Assembly: GCA_963678705.1 (NCBI GenBank)
Contig: OY783213.1
Span: forward strand, 1,364,001 to 1,428,000
Source of the DNA: Panorpa germanica
Lineage: Eukaryota > Arthropoda > Insecta > Mecoptera > Panorpidae
Reading direction: 5' to 3'
DNA length: 64,000 nucleotides
Below, in pieces: positions 11,406-21,351 of this stretch (positions within the stretch are counted from its first letter, which is position 1; the number at the start of each line of letters is the position of its first letter). A program made the position numbers and the translations under genes. Below the pieces are notes generated by a model that ran no database searches, was not told the origin of the DNA, and saw nothing but the letters and a program-made list of their open reading frames with translations.

Positions 11406-12113
11406 TCAATTCAAAAATTGAGGCAAAGGAGTAGTGATAGACTCAACTACATGATAGTTCACATTGTATTTAATATTGTTGTTATGATAGGACTGTATGT
11501 TCAAAATTGCTGACTGGTAAATTTTTGTGGCTTTATTACCTATACCAATAATGTTACTACATTGAGTAGTTGTGTGTAAACACAATTTTTCTAAAAGTTC
11601 AGTAGTCACAAATGACGCTTGGCTACCACTGTCAAGCAATGCACGAACTAGGAACTCACGACCAAATTTGTCAACGATTTTTACCTTTATAGTAGGCAGC
11701 AATATGGTACCACCCAAATTATCATTGCAATTGCACATTACAACTGGAGTTTCAGTTTTATCACATAACAAAGTGTTATGTAGACCCTTACAAGTTTTAC
11801 ATTTAAATTTAAAGCGACACTTGTCATTATGGGCATTCAAACATAGCGAACATAATTTATGTTCTTTAATAAAGGATTTGCGAGTCTCTATAGAGACCAT
11901 TTTGAATTTTGGACATTTAAAAATTCCATGTTCCATATCACAATACCTACATGCTACATTGGAGCGAGTAGTGACATTGGAAATTTTTGAGTGTGAATTT
12001 TCTTTATAATTTTTGTCATGTGACATATTTTTATGAGGTAAACTATCTTCAAGTGCAACTGCACGTTTTTCTAAAAAGGAAATAAATTCTGCCATAGTAG
12101 GCAGTTTTTCCAA
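11406..12113 (-). pseudogene. BEL/Pao gag C-terminus and aspartic protease
   Basis: This uninterrupted 235-codon stretch carries three cysteine/histidine knuckles typical of Pao gag (CRYCDMEHGIFKC, CSLCLNAHNDKC, CKTCKGLHNTLLC), then the protease active site RALLDSGSQASFV. It ends at PLPQFLN, where a frameshift separates it from the IDTSKVILP continuation at about 11400. Protease would process the polyprotein; the knuckles bind RNA. Confidence 0.85.
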
Positions 12114-12925
12114 ATTTCTTTATATTTGGAATGTGCGGTTAGTATACAGATCTAACTTCCTGCCTAAAATTAATATTAAAATCATGTCCCATTTATCAAC
12201 AGGCTCATCAAGATTTTTTAAAGCTTGCATCAGCTGTTTAACTTAACATAAAAAGGTCCTTATTGAGGCTGCAGTACCTTTTTGCATGTGTGAAATATCA
12301 AGTAGTATGTTATTGTAATTAGAGATTAAGCGTGCTTTATTATCATAGCGCGCTAATAATAAATCAAGTGCCTCTTTATATGAGCTGTTCACAAGCGGCA
12401 GATTTATAATTATTGAAAGAGCTTCATCAAGGAGATACTTTCTCAAATAAAAGAGCTTTTGCACATCTGACAGTGAAGTATTATTATGAATAACTGCTTG
12501 GAAAAGCTCATAAAAGGGCTTAAATTTAGTTATATCCTTGCCATCAAAGGTTGAAATTTCCACTGCTGGAAGTTTCGATGCAACTAAGTTAGCACAAATC
12601 GGCTTATTAATTTCTTTTAATTTAGTTATACTAGCATTTAATTTGGCTAGACTATTAAAGTATTTGTCCTCAACTTCATCTATATCTTCATCATCCTGCT
12701 GATCAATCTCTAAAATACTTGACTGCGTGAGCTCATATGATTGATATGTAGTCAGGAACTTTTCTTTTTAGACCTCTAACAACTCCACAGTACCGGATTC
12801 GAGACCTCTTGAGTCGTTAACGTAGTTGTCTTTCCTAGATATTAAACCTTTCGCTATTGTTCGGGCAGTTTTAAGCTTTTTCAGTCCCTCCTTTATTCTT
12901 ACGTGATAATACCGTACTAATAATA
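12114..12925 (-). pseudogene. BEL/Pao gag N-terminal region
   Basis: The frame starts near 12925 (RIKEGLKKLKTARTIAKG), passes the hallmark LPAVEISTFDGKDITKFKPF near 12560 and continues to LDEPVDKWDMIL. It is broken by an in-frame TAA near 12771, another at about 12242 and one near 12122. This is the capsid-like domain found in BEL/Pao gag proteins. Confidence 0.8.
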
Positions 12926-13619
12926 TTACGCACTTTTACATATAAGCCTTTTAACACTGATTTGATAAGGTAAAATAGCACAAACCACTTTGTTTACCTT
13001 TTATGATAGACGAGACACAGATGACAGACGACAGCTGTCACGATCAAATTGTCAAATATCAATGTGGATTTAATGCCGCGAATAAGTTTGACATTGACAC
13101 CTCCGTTGATAGGAAGTAATTTACCGCCAACCGAAGCTAGGCAACATAGGAAGCTGTGAGTATTCTGGAACTTGTAGGTAGTAAAAAAAATTGTACCTTG
13201 CTGCGTATAAGAATATTTTACCCTGTTCCAGCGTCCTTGTATGCCCTTTACAAGCTGATATTGCACATTTTTCTGGAAATATAAGTACGTACTATCCAAA
13301 CTATGGGTAGAATAGGTTTCAGCGGCCAAATGGTATGCGCAGGTAATGACGCCGAATAGCAGCTTATGCGCTTTTCCTTTGATGAATCGTCTGTGTTCCG
13401 TTGAAATAAAGCGTTGTAGCACCCAATCAATGGCATTGGGTGACTTCCTGAGCCGCCATAGGCCAACTCAAAACGCCGGTATACGTGTCGGTCACAATAT
13501 GGATGTAACTCTAAACACAATAAATACACTCGCGGTTACTTTACGGATGAAGGACCAACTTCGCATGTACAAAATAAAGCATGCGAGAGTAATTTTAACG
13601 AATATTTATTGAATATTCA
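12926..13619 (-). other. Probable BEL/Pao leader and LTR, edges unresolved
   Basis: This is where the 5' LTR and leader of the BEL/Pao copy should lie. It contains a GACAGCTGTC palindrome near 13028. A 142-codon open frame (12994..13422) has no recognisable motif. Without the partner LTR the edges cannot be set. Confidence 0.35.
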
Positions 13620-13702
13620 AACGTAAACAATTTAACAATTATCTTTAAACAATGGTAGTGCACTCATGACACAGTAAAAAAAAGGAATGAATGACAATCT
13701 GT

Positions 13703-13779
13703 GTTGTCATTTGTGTGTGGCTTCTACTGAAATATTAAATGTTGCCATATGTGTGTGGCTTCCACTGAAATATTAAAAT
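13703..13779. repeat. Two tandem copies of a 38-bp unit
   Basis: Two copies beginning GTTGTCAT (13703) and GTTGCCAT (13741) share GTGTGTGGCTTC/CTACTG-type sequence and ACTGAAATATTAAA. They differ at a few positions. Confidence 0.7.
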
Positions 13780-13780
13780 G

Positions 13781-13873
13781 CCTGGTTCTAAGCTATCTCT
13801 TCACCAATTTTCAGCCAAATCTGTTCAACCAAAAAAAGTGTAACTAACACGACATTTTTTTTATATATATAGA
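13781..13873 (+). mobile_element. LINE/SINE 3' tail ending in a TATA microsatellite
   Basis: The sequence CAGCCAAATCTGTTCAACC, then GTGTAACTAACACGACA and a TATATATATAGATA end resembles the conserved 3' tails of insect RTE-type LINEs and the SINEs that share them. Only the tail is present; no coding sequence precedes it. The class assignment is by resemblance. Confidence 0.5.
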
Positions 13874-14246
13874 TAATCTAGTATTCTGTAATTTGTATTG
13901 TATAATAAGTTAGTGATCGTTAATATATGTTATTAAATGCTTAACCATAGAAAAGAAAGTATATATAGAATGGAAACTCAGCTATATTTTGGGAACTTTT
14001 TTTTACGATAAACCAGTCGCAAGGCGCCGCTGCTGCGCTACTATTTTACCCTGGGTTACAATTGCTTTTTTTTAAAAATATTGGTCCTCATAAACATATA
14101 TTATAAAGATAGGAATTACATAATTTTTAGTACAACACATTTATTTCATAATAATATTTATTACATTTACAATAAACTTTTATTTTAATTGTTTCATGCA
14201 TTTTATTTCAGATGCTTTGTTTTTAAATTTTTCATAATATTTATGA
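13874..14246. other. Spacer 3' of the P-element transposase
   Basis: A+T-rich sequence between the LINE-like tail and the transposase stop. A G+C-rich patch at about 14022..14055 (AAGGCGCCGCTGCTGCGC) could mark the P-element end, but no convincing matching terminal repeat was found. Confidence 0.35.
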
Positions 14247-17200
14247 TTATTTCATCTTTTGAGTTTTTTTTTCACCTCTTAGGGCTTTATTAACATTTTT
14301 AACCCACGTTTGTAGGTAATGTTTGCTAAATAATTTTACAAACTCTACTTGTAGATCATGTTGCTTGCATGTAAAAGCATTATTATTAACAAGCACTCTC
14401 ATCATTTTATCGCATAGTTTTTGCAATATGTTTGCCTTATTTAATAATGGTGGTAAGTAGTAATGTGCTACTAAGCAACACTTTGTAAAAATATGTACAA
14501 AAACAGGATTTGGATTTATAAAGCATTTAGGCCCATATGCTTTCTTCTGAATTAGGATGGGTTGCGATAAGTTTGTTGATATCAACTTACCGCGACATTC
14601 GCAACATTTAATTTTTTTTAATAGTGCCTTCGCTGAATATCCCGCTAATGCCGCTAGTGCCTAGCATTAATTTGCTTAGTAATTTTAATTGGCGGAGCAA
14701 ATGTCTGGATAGTTGGATGCAGTTCCAATTTGTCATCTACCATTTGTTGCTTCACGGCTATTTCGTCACCATCTTCTATAAATTCTCTTAAATTATTTAA
14801 GGCAAAACATGTATCCTTCTCGCAATTTGCTCCAGGAGAATGAGAATGGAGACATAAAATTGTTTACTATCAAACTTTTATACGATGCCTTAAATGCTTT
14901 GCAATATGGATTGATATTTCTTGCACCATGGCTACATATGCAGCCAAAAAAGTTTTCTAGGGTATCTTGATTAAAGTTCCTTAAAATAAGGTACTTAAAA
15001 CCAATTGGCTGCAGATGTATCTGAAACAAATAAATTATATTTAATAACATTCAAAATGTTAATGCTGCGAAGAGCCATTTATTTAATATTGTTATATTAA
15101 TAATACACACCTTAATCCTTGAATTGTTGTAATAAAATTTTTTACTGATGGTGGAGCATAATTTTTTTCTTTATATTTTAGAGTTCTTAACACTGGCAGT
15201 GCTTCGTTGTTCCAAAACTCTAAATGTTTGGAATTAGCAATAATAGCGCACCTCAACATGTTTTTCTTTTGGGATTCAATTGCTGCCCCATTTACGCTAT
15301 CAAATAATTTATTGATAAACAATAAAAAATCTGCAGTATCATTAAAACTTTTTGGACAATTATTTGCATCTGAAAAATAATAATTTATTAATAAATTTAT
15401 TCCTCCATAAATGTTATTGTAGGTTTAATACAGTTTTTAACACTTACCTAAGCGTACTAATGTTCTCATGCATGCAGATACACTTCGTGAAAAAACTTGC
15501 GCTGCTCTATTTACTTTCATTATCTTAATTTTTCCTTTGATAACATGGGATTCTGTCAATTTGTTGTACATTTTCTGTTCGTAATCTCCGACATCTAAAT
15601 TATAAAATGTTACTACATCATTCCAGCTGGCAATTCTGTTGATGTCGCCGTTAAGTTTAAATTCGACGTCGGTTTCAAGCAGCATATTTCTAATGCCTTT
15701 TAGCAAGTGAGGTGGATCATACAGATGTATAATCTCCAACTTACTTGTTATATAGCCTAAGTTTCTATTATCTATGCCTTTGCGTCCGCAATTTATTGTA
15801 TTCTCTTCTTTTAACATTTTGATAGCTTTTGTGTTTATTGAAAATTGGTCAGAAACTGTGGCTACCACAGTAAGGCCACATTCCTTCAAATTTGAAACAA
15901 TCAATTTTATGTTTCTTACTAAATGCGGCGCACCCATACCAGCATTCGTAAAGAAATAAGCTATTGGTTGCTTCCATTTCTTCCTAATTCCTCTTGCCAT
16001 AAACACCATCGCATTGTCAGCAAAAATGGGTTTCTCAAACTCATCTCCATTATTTTCAAATCCATCAATTTTATCGCTTCATGGATCATATGTAATTGAT
16101 GCATCTAGAGACATTTTATCAAACATTAATATGCAGTATCTGTTTAGTTCAGGCATTCTCTCCACAGATTTCTTTAACGACTCCGTTATTACTGTATTAA
16201 TTCCACATTCAAATGGAATTTTGTTTAATAACGTAGTTAATGTTTTCCTACATGTAAGTGCAAACATCTGCCTCAGAAATCTGTTAGCTTTAGGACCTTG
16301 TTTTAACAAAGATAATGCAAATATCTTGTCATTCATGGTGTATCTCTTACTATTATTATTTCTTTTTTTAATTTTCAACAGCGAGATTAAAAATTCGTAT
16401 GTGGTGTTATTCAAATTTTCATTTAAATAGCTATGCGTATTAGCATATCTCATACACTTTTTTAATCGTAGTTTCGCACAATTTTTTAATATTTCCTGCT
16501 TCCTTGCGTATATCTTTAAATCTTTTGCAATACTATAGAAGTGCCTTGCTTTTGGATTGAGATCTGCTGACCTCGTCACATTTGCAGATTTCAGTGAAGG
16601 ACGTTTTTCTTTAATACTTTTACCTGGAAATAATTTTTTTAACTATTATCAGTAGCAATGTATCAAGAATAATTTAAATTATAGTTAAATATATTATTTG
16701 TAAATTTAATATTTACTTGTTTCAAACTGAACCTGAGTTTTTTCAATATTAATAATTTCTTTTGATTTAATCCCAGTTTCCACACTCTCTTTTTTCTCAA
16801 TCTCAACAATTAAAACTTCATTATCACTAATGCTTTCTAAAATTGGCCGAGAAGTTAAAAGCAAAATAGAATTTTTGATGGTGGGTGCTTCATGAAAATC
16901 TAAAAAATAATCATATTGTTAATACTCTTTTACGTTTTATAAATAAAGTGTATTAATAAAGTATTACTCACTTGGCAAAAACAGTGTTGGCAAGCTTCTT
17001 TGTTTAAGTGAAGTCCTGTTATTATTTTCAGGAAATCTGCAATGGTCACTAAAATGAATGGTACATAATCGTCTAAGTGCATATACTCTTTCCATATATA
17101 TTTCAAAAAGACTTTGAATGTTCAGGCGTTTTAACCATGCTTCATATACCTGTAAATACATACAATTAAAGAAAGTGTAGTGCACAATATTAGAAAAAAT

Positions 17201-17301
17201 TATTGATAAAAGTTACTTACATCATTATCAGTTGGAAATCTGTGAAAAGCATATGCTTTATTAGACGACTTGCAATTTGGTACACAGCACTTTAAAACCA
17301 T
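14247..17301 (-). pseudogene. P-element transposase (THAP-type), six exons, inactivated
   Basis: Minus-strand exons: 17301..17221 and 17149..16972 encode a THAP DNA-binding domain (CVPNC ... LCTIHF ... SLPTLF); 16899..16717 a linker; 16623..15448 the catalytic core (ALSLLKQGPKANRFL, FDKMSLDAS, FMARGIRKKWKQP, ATVSDQ, IIHLYDPPHLLKGIRN); 15369..15107 a helical region; 15020..14247 the C-terminus (RNFNQDTLENFFG). Introns have normal GT/AG ends; the exon-5 donor (GTATTA) is weak. Lesions: an in-frame TGA at about 16078 after ASITYDP, a frameshift after MSPFSFS near 14840, and another near 14665 before the GYSAKALLKKIKCCECR segment. FDKMSL replaces the usual FDEMSL. This enzyme cuts and pastes P-type DNA transposons. 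Confidence 0.85.
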
Positions 17302-17773
17302 TTTAAATAATATTAATAACAATTATTATTATTATGATAAAAAAAGTCTGTAAGAATAATATATTAAATAAAATTCTTGCTGGTAACAAACAACAAAATT
17401 AATACACTGATTTTTCTTTTCTAGGAAACTGATATAAGAGTACATGTACTTTTTCAATTCAAAGAACTTGTAAACAGTATAAACTAGTACAGTGTAGTAC
17501 TGTCAAACAGAAAAACAGTCAAAAACTCTTCTTAATATTGTTTCGGATATTTTAGCAGATTTCTTAATTTTGCTATATCACTTGAAACATCAGATTCTTT
17601 GATCCAACTAAATAGCGTAACTATATTGTTTCAGAGCATACCAGTAGCGCCAATGTTACTGATTTTGGCGTTAGTCAGTAAGCCAACTGTTTATACTAAG
17701 GTATCAGCCCATGTGCTTAACGTATAAAAGTTACTTTGATAAATGTCACACCGAATTACATTCACAATAGGTT
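17302..17773. other. Spacer between P transposase and Copia relic
   Basis: A+T-rich sequence with the left arm of a perfect inverted repeat (17561..17613). No gene is recognised. CAGTAGCGCCAATGTTACTG at 17641 was examined as a P-element terminus but could not be paired. Confidence 0.4.
17561..17613 (-). repeat. Left arm of a perfect 53-bp inverted repeat
   Basis: These 53 bases are the exact reverse complement of 18174..18226. The right arm is part of the Copia gag relic (IKESDVSSDIAKLR), so the left arm is a flipped fragment of gag. The arms are separated by 560 bp. Confidence 0.85.
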
Positions 17774-18505
17774 ATGAGTTCAGTTTCTCGCAAAGAGAAT
17801 GATATTTGCAAAGTAATACAAAAGAAAATGTTGATTTTAGTAGAAATTTAAAGCCTTTAGCAGGGGACGATGATTATCCCATATCGAAGAGGAAAGTATG
17901 GATATACTAGATTATTACGAATCCACGTCATAGATGGCTAAAGAAGCCAGAATTTATTAAGGACGATGCCACAGAAACAGAGCAACAGAATTCAAGAGAA
18001 ACATTATCACATTATAGTTACGCAAAGTCGATGATAACAAGTTGAGTAACGGAAAGCATTTATCAGAAATTTATGGACAAGGAGATTGCACATGAAGCAT
18101 GAGAATCGAAAAGAGAACAATTTGAAGCAATTTCAAAAGATTAAATATTTAAATTATGTCTTGAATGTATTGAATTTAGTTGGATCAAAGAATCTGATGT
18201 TTCAAGTGATATAGCAAAATTAAGAAGTTTGTGAAGTGAGCTAAATAATGGAGTGGACATAAGAGGAGAAAACAAGTTACCAGAGTTATTGTTAGTTTGT
18301 AAAGTATTAAATATATTACCTAATTCTTATAATACATTCCGGTCTATTTGGATGTTGTTGAATAAAAGAGGGGAAAGGAAGTTGGACGAATTTACTATAG
18401 AGTTATGTATGTTCGAAAGAAACTTCATAAAAACTGAAAAAAAGGGATAAAGAAATACGTGAAGCACTAGTAGTATCAAGAACGAATGTAAGAAAGTTAT
18501 TACTA
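17774..18505 (+). pseudogene. Copia (Ty1-type) gag relic
   Basis: From ATG 17774 (MSSVSRKENDICKV) the plus strand reads gag in scattered frames: FSRNLKPLAGDDDYPI, IKESDVSSDIAKLRSL, then a cleaner stretch 18253..18450 (LPELLLVCKVLNILPNSYNTF, LNKRGERKLDEFTIELCMFE). This matches the capsid (UBN2-type) domain of Copia elements. Many stops and shifts are present. No protease, integrase or RT follows. Confidence 0.7.
18174..18226 (+). repeat. Right arm of the perfect 53-bp inverted repeat
   Basis: In-place gag sequence; exact inverted match to 17561..17613. Confidence 0.85.
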
Positions 18506-18544
18506 AATTCTTATAATACATTCCAGTCTAGTCGGCTAATCAAC

Positions 18545-19598
18545 TCTACCCACTTGGAATAGGTGTCCACTAGAGTAATGACATATTAGTAACCGGCTGT
18601 TGACCTTACGAGAGGGTCGACATGCTATCTGTTGCCAAACTCTGGTGGGTGTTTTGGTCACTATTTCTCCAAAAGATGATAAGTTGGACGGTTTACATCG
18701 TTGGTTTATCTGGCCGTATTGAACATATAACGAAGTTATGCAAAAAAGATTGAGGATCAGTCTGATGAAAGCGTTCGAGCTTGCGGCTAATCCGAAACGA
18801 GGCCTGACTCTGACCCTGATTTATAAATATTGTTGTTCGTTATAAAGGTCGTATATTTTCTGAATTCTAATGTTAGTGGATTTTGGTAAAATGTTTGATT
18901 CAAATCAATCGTTAAAAGTACCTTTGCTTGTTATATCTGCTTAAAAATTGCTTTGACTGAAGTGCGGGAAAGGCATCGAAAATAACTTTTTTATTCAATT
19001 TTTTATAATCGATGCATAATCTTAATGCTCCCAATTTCTTGGGTATCAGGAAAGCGGGGCTTGTGTAAGGTGAGGTGAAATTAGTAATTACGCCAAGCTT
19101 TAGAAGCATCTCGAAGTGCTCCTCCATGGTCCTAGCTTTTACCGGAGATAGCGGGTATGGGTGTAAACGAACTGGTGTGTCTTCGTTGAGTCTGATCTAG
19201 TAGCTAAGGTCCTGAGAACTTTCCACGTTCATGGTTACTACGTCTTGAAACGAGGCTAGTAATTTTTTAAGTGCTTCATTCATTTTTGACGAAAGCAGAA
19301 TTTTTTCTTCGTTTGGAGATGTCACAACCACGGTGTTCACCATTGTTGGAATTAAATTATTGTAAAGAGATTTTTCCACCGAAATCACTAATCCTGAAGT
19401 TTCTACTAGTCTTCGAGGGAAATTCAGAGTCATTCTTCTGCGGCTGATGAAATCCATGCCCAGGATAAAAGAGTAATTCAATGTTAGCAGATCCATAAAA
19501 CTATATTTTCAGGACCATTTTCCTGTCTTTACTACGGCCTCGACCATTTTGTTAATAACACACGACATTTTATTTGCCATTTTACAAGTAATACTGCC
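18545..19598 (-). pseudogene. Second gypsy relic: protease, RT N-terminus, integrase fragment
   Basis: On the minus strand, 19598..19197 is protease (MSCVINKMVEAVVKTGKW, LTLNYSFILGMDFISR), followed across a TAG by RT start (LHPYPLSPVKARTMEEH, GVITNFTSPYTSPAFLIPKK, LRLCIDYKKLNKK) to about 18912. Further down, 18745..18545 is integrase (TRVWQQIA, then VITLVDTYSKWVELISRL). The RT palm, RNase H and integrase N-terminus are deleted. The motifs differ from elements A, B and C, so this is another gypsy lineage. It abuts the 5' LTR of element B at 19599. Confidence 0.75.
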
Positions 19599-19918
19599 AG
19601 TTAACTTTAAATAAACAGATATGTTATATCACTATGAAATTCGATACCCTAGATAACCAAATAAAGTTATCTTTTGAACCTCCTATCATTAAAGTATAAG
19701 ATCACTTAAAATACCACTTATGTAGAAAGATAAGATATACAGTATAAATATTGTATGAACCTAGTGAAAGAGGACGACTCTCCAAGAGAGCTCTGACGAC
19801 GATACTCGCAACTCTGTTAAAAATTATAATCAATTAAATATTATAATCAATAAAATTAACTTGTATTAAAAATTAATAAAGGATTTTTTTGTGTTAAGTA
19901 CGTTCCCCAAACTTAACT
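19599..19918 (+). repeat. 5' LTR of element B
   Basis: Begins AGTTAACT and ends TTAACT, a short inverted terminus, with the primer site starting on its last base. Contains AGTATAAATATTG as a TATA-like box near 19741 and AATAAA near 19876. 320 bp; the 3' partner is absent. Confidence 0.75.
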
Positions 19919-19933
19919 GGCGCAGTCGGTAGG
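19918..19933 (+). other. Primer-binding site of element B
   Basis: TGGCGCAGTCGGTAGG directly follows the LTR. It shares TGGCGCAGTCG with element C and differs by one base in that core from element A. Confidence 0.8.
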
Positions 19934-20451
19934 ATATTTACTAGCCACCGTGACTAGTAAATATAAAGTGTTTGGATGCAGTATACCTAAAAAGCAAAAA
20001 ATAACACTGATTTGTACATACAGCCGAACCAAGGTAGGAGTGCGAGTAAAAACACTGTAGATACAGCAGAACCAGTGTCAACAAACCTACTATATACATA
20101 AAAACCAGTAGTACAGTGAAAAAAGTGAAAAGTCTAGAAACACAAGAACCTAGAGAAGAAGAAAAAAAACTCTGCAACACAGGATTCAGAGCAGCCACAG
20201 GTAAATCAGCAGTCGGAACTCCTGAGAAAAGACGGCAAGAAAATGACCCTACTTATCGCAGTAACTTCAATGTAGGTCGTATATTTTTAATTAACAATTA
20301 TCTTGCATTTTTTTTTTATATATAACACATATTTCCATAAATATAATATTGTTAACATATGAATGAAACTGAAAACACCAGTGAATATAAAACTGTTTTT
20401 GACGATACTGAACTTTCATCTTAGTTTAAAAATTTAACAATTATTGACAAA
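19934..20451 (+). other. Leader of element B
   Basis: Untranslated region between primer site and gag. A 69-codon open frame at 20116..20325 has no recognisable motif and is probably fortuitous. Confidence 0.45.
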
Positions 20452-21351
20452 ATGCCTAACCCTACGATGAAGCAAGTTTTAGCTAAAGCTATGGACAGAA
20501 TCAAGAAGTTGAAGAATATAATAACAGTGCAACAACAACGTCTTACACATGAAAATATTCATACTCGTTTCCGCATGGATAATTCATATTTTTCTAACAT
20601 CAAACGATACGATGGCAATACCGCGCAATTATCGGACTTCCTAAAACAAGTAGAACCATTGTTGAAATATACTAACTATACTAACAATTGAACGGTATAT
20701 TGTGGAAACAATCATATCAAAACTAGATAGCGACGCACCATATATATCAGCAGGAAGAAACGTTCAAACCTGGGAGTAATTAAAAACAATATTGAAGGAA
20801 AACTTTAGTGACCAAAGGAACGAGACTATACTAGTATGCGAAATAGGACTACTATAACAGCAGCCTGAAGAAAGTCCACAACACTTCTACAACAAATGCG
20901 TGCATCATAAGACAGCACTTTTATCACACAGTCAGGAAAATAGAGACCTAAGTGCGCACGCAGCGAAGTACAGATTGTATACAGACGTTATACTTGTACA
21001 ATTCACTAAAGGACTTAGAGGAAGTATCGGAGACAATATAAAAGCAAAAATGCTCAGTACTCTAGAAAAAGCGTGCTCATTCGTACTCGAAGAACAGAAT
21101 GTCAGGTACAGCCGTACAAGAATGGGTACCGATAAAACACGTAAATCACTTAGAATCGTGAGAACGCCGGAAAAACATTTCCCGATAAAACCAGTAGTGC
21201 TGCAACAACAAGCACCAAAATACACACCTCAATACAATCAAAAACCAGCATTATTAATAAAAATCCAAGTCGACCTTTCAACAATAACTGGAGACTGACA
21301 ACACCCATGCGGAAACCTCAGTTTCCAACACCACCTAATAAACAAGCTACC
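20452..21351 (+). pseudogene. gag N-terminal part of element B
   Basis: The first block (20452..20691) has the motif SNIKRYDGNTAQLSDFL, equivalent to IKEYDGRSEGL in element C. A stop at about 20689 and a shift follow; 20900..21298 resumes with VLQQQAPKYTPQYNQKPA, the Q/P-rich RNA-binding region. The frame then reaches MRKPQFPTPPNKQAT (21307..21351), the in-frame ancestor of the satellite monomer. Confidence 0.7.

Larger units (their letters stand above)
9202..12925 (-). mobile_element. BEL/Pao retrotransposon relic, integrase missing
   Basis: Gag, A17-type protease, RT and RNase H blocks follow in order on the minus strand from 12925 to about 9258, then coding sequence stops at the element A LTR. 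The integrase half of pol and the 3' LTR are absent from the window. Most lesions are point nonsense changes within an otherwise consistent frame, with a few shifts, so the copy is moderately old. Confidence 0.85.

Noticed and set aside
12994..13422. 142-codon minus-strand open frame
   Set aside because: No motif; overlaps the probable BEL/Pao LTR region and has no homologue in this window.
14010..17660. P-element terminal inverted repeats (CAGTCGCAAGGCGCCGC near 14013 against CAGTAACATTGGCGCTAC near 17660)
   Set aside because: The match needs gaps and several mismatches, and no flanking 8-bp duplication was seen.
20116..20325. Leader ORF of element B
   Set aside because: No homologue in the leaders of A or C; likely chance.
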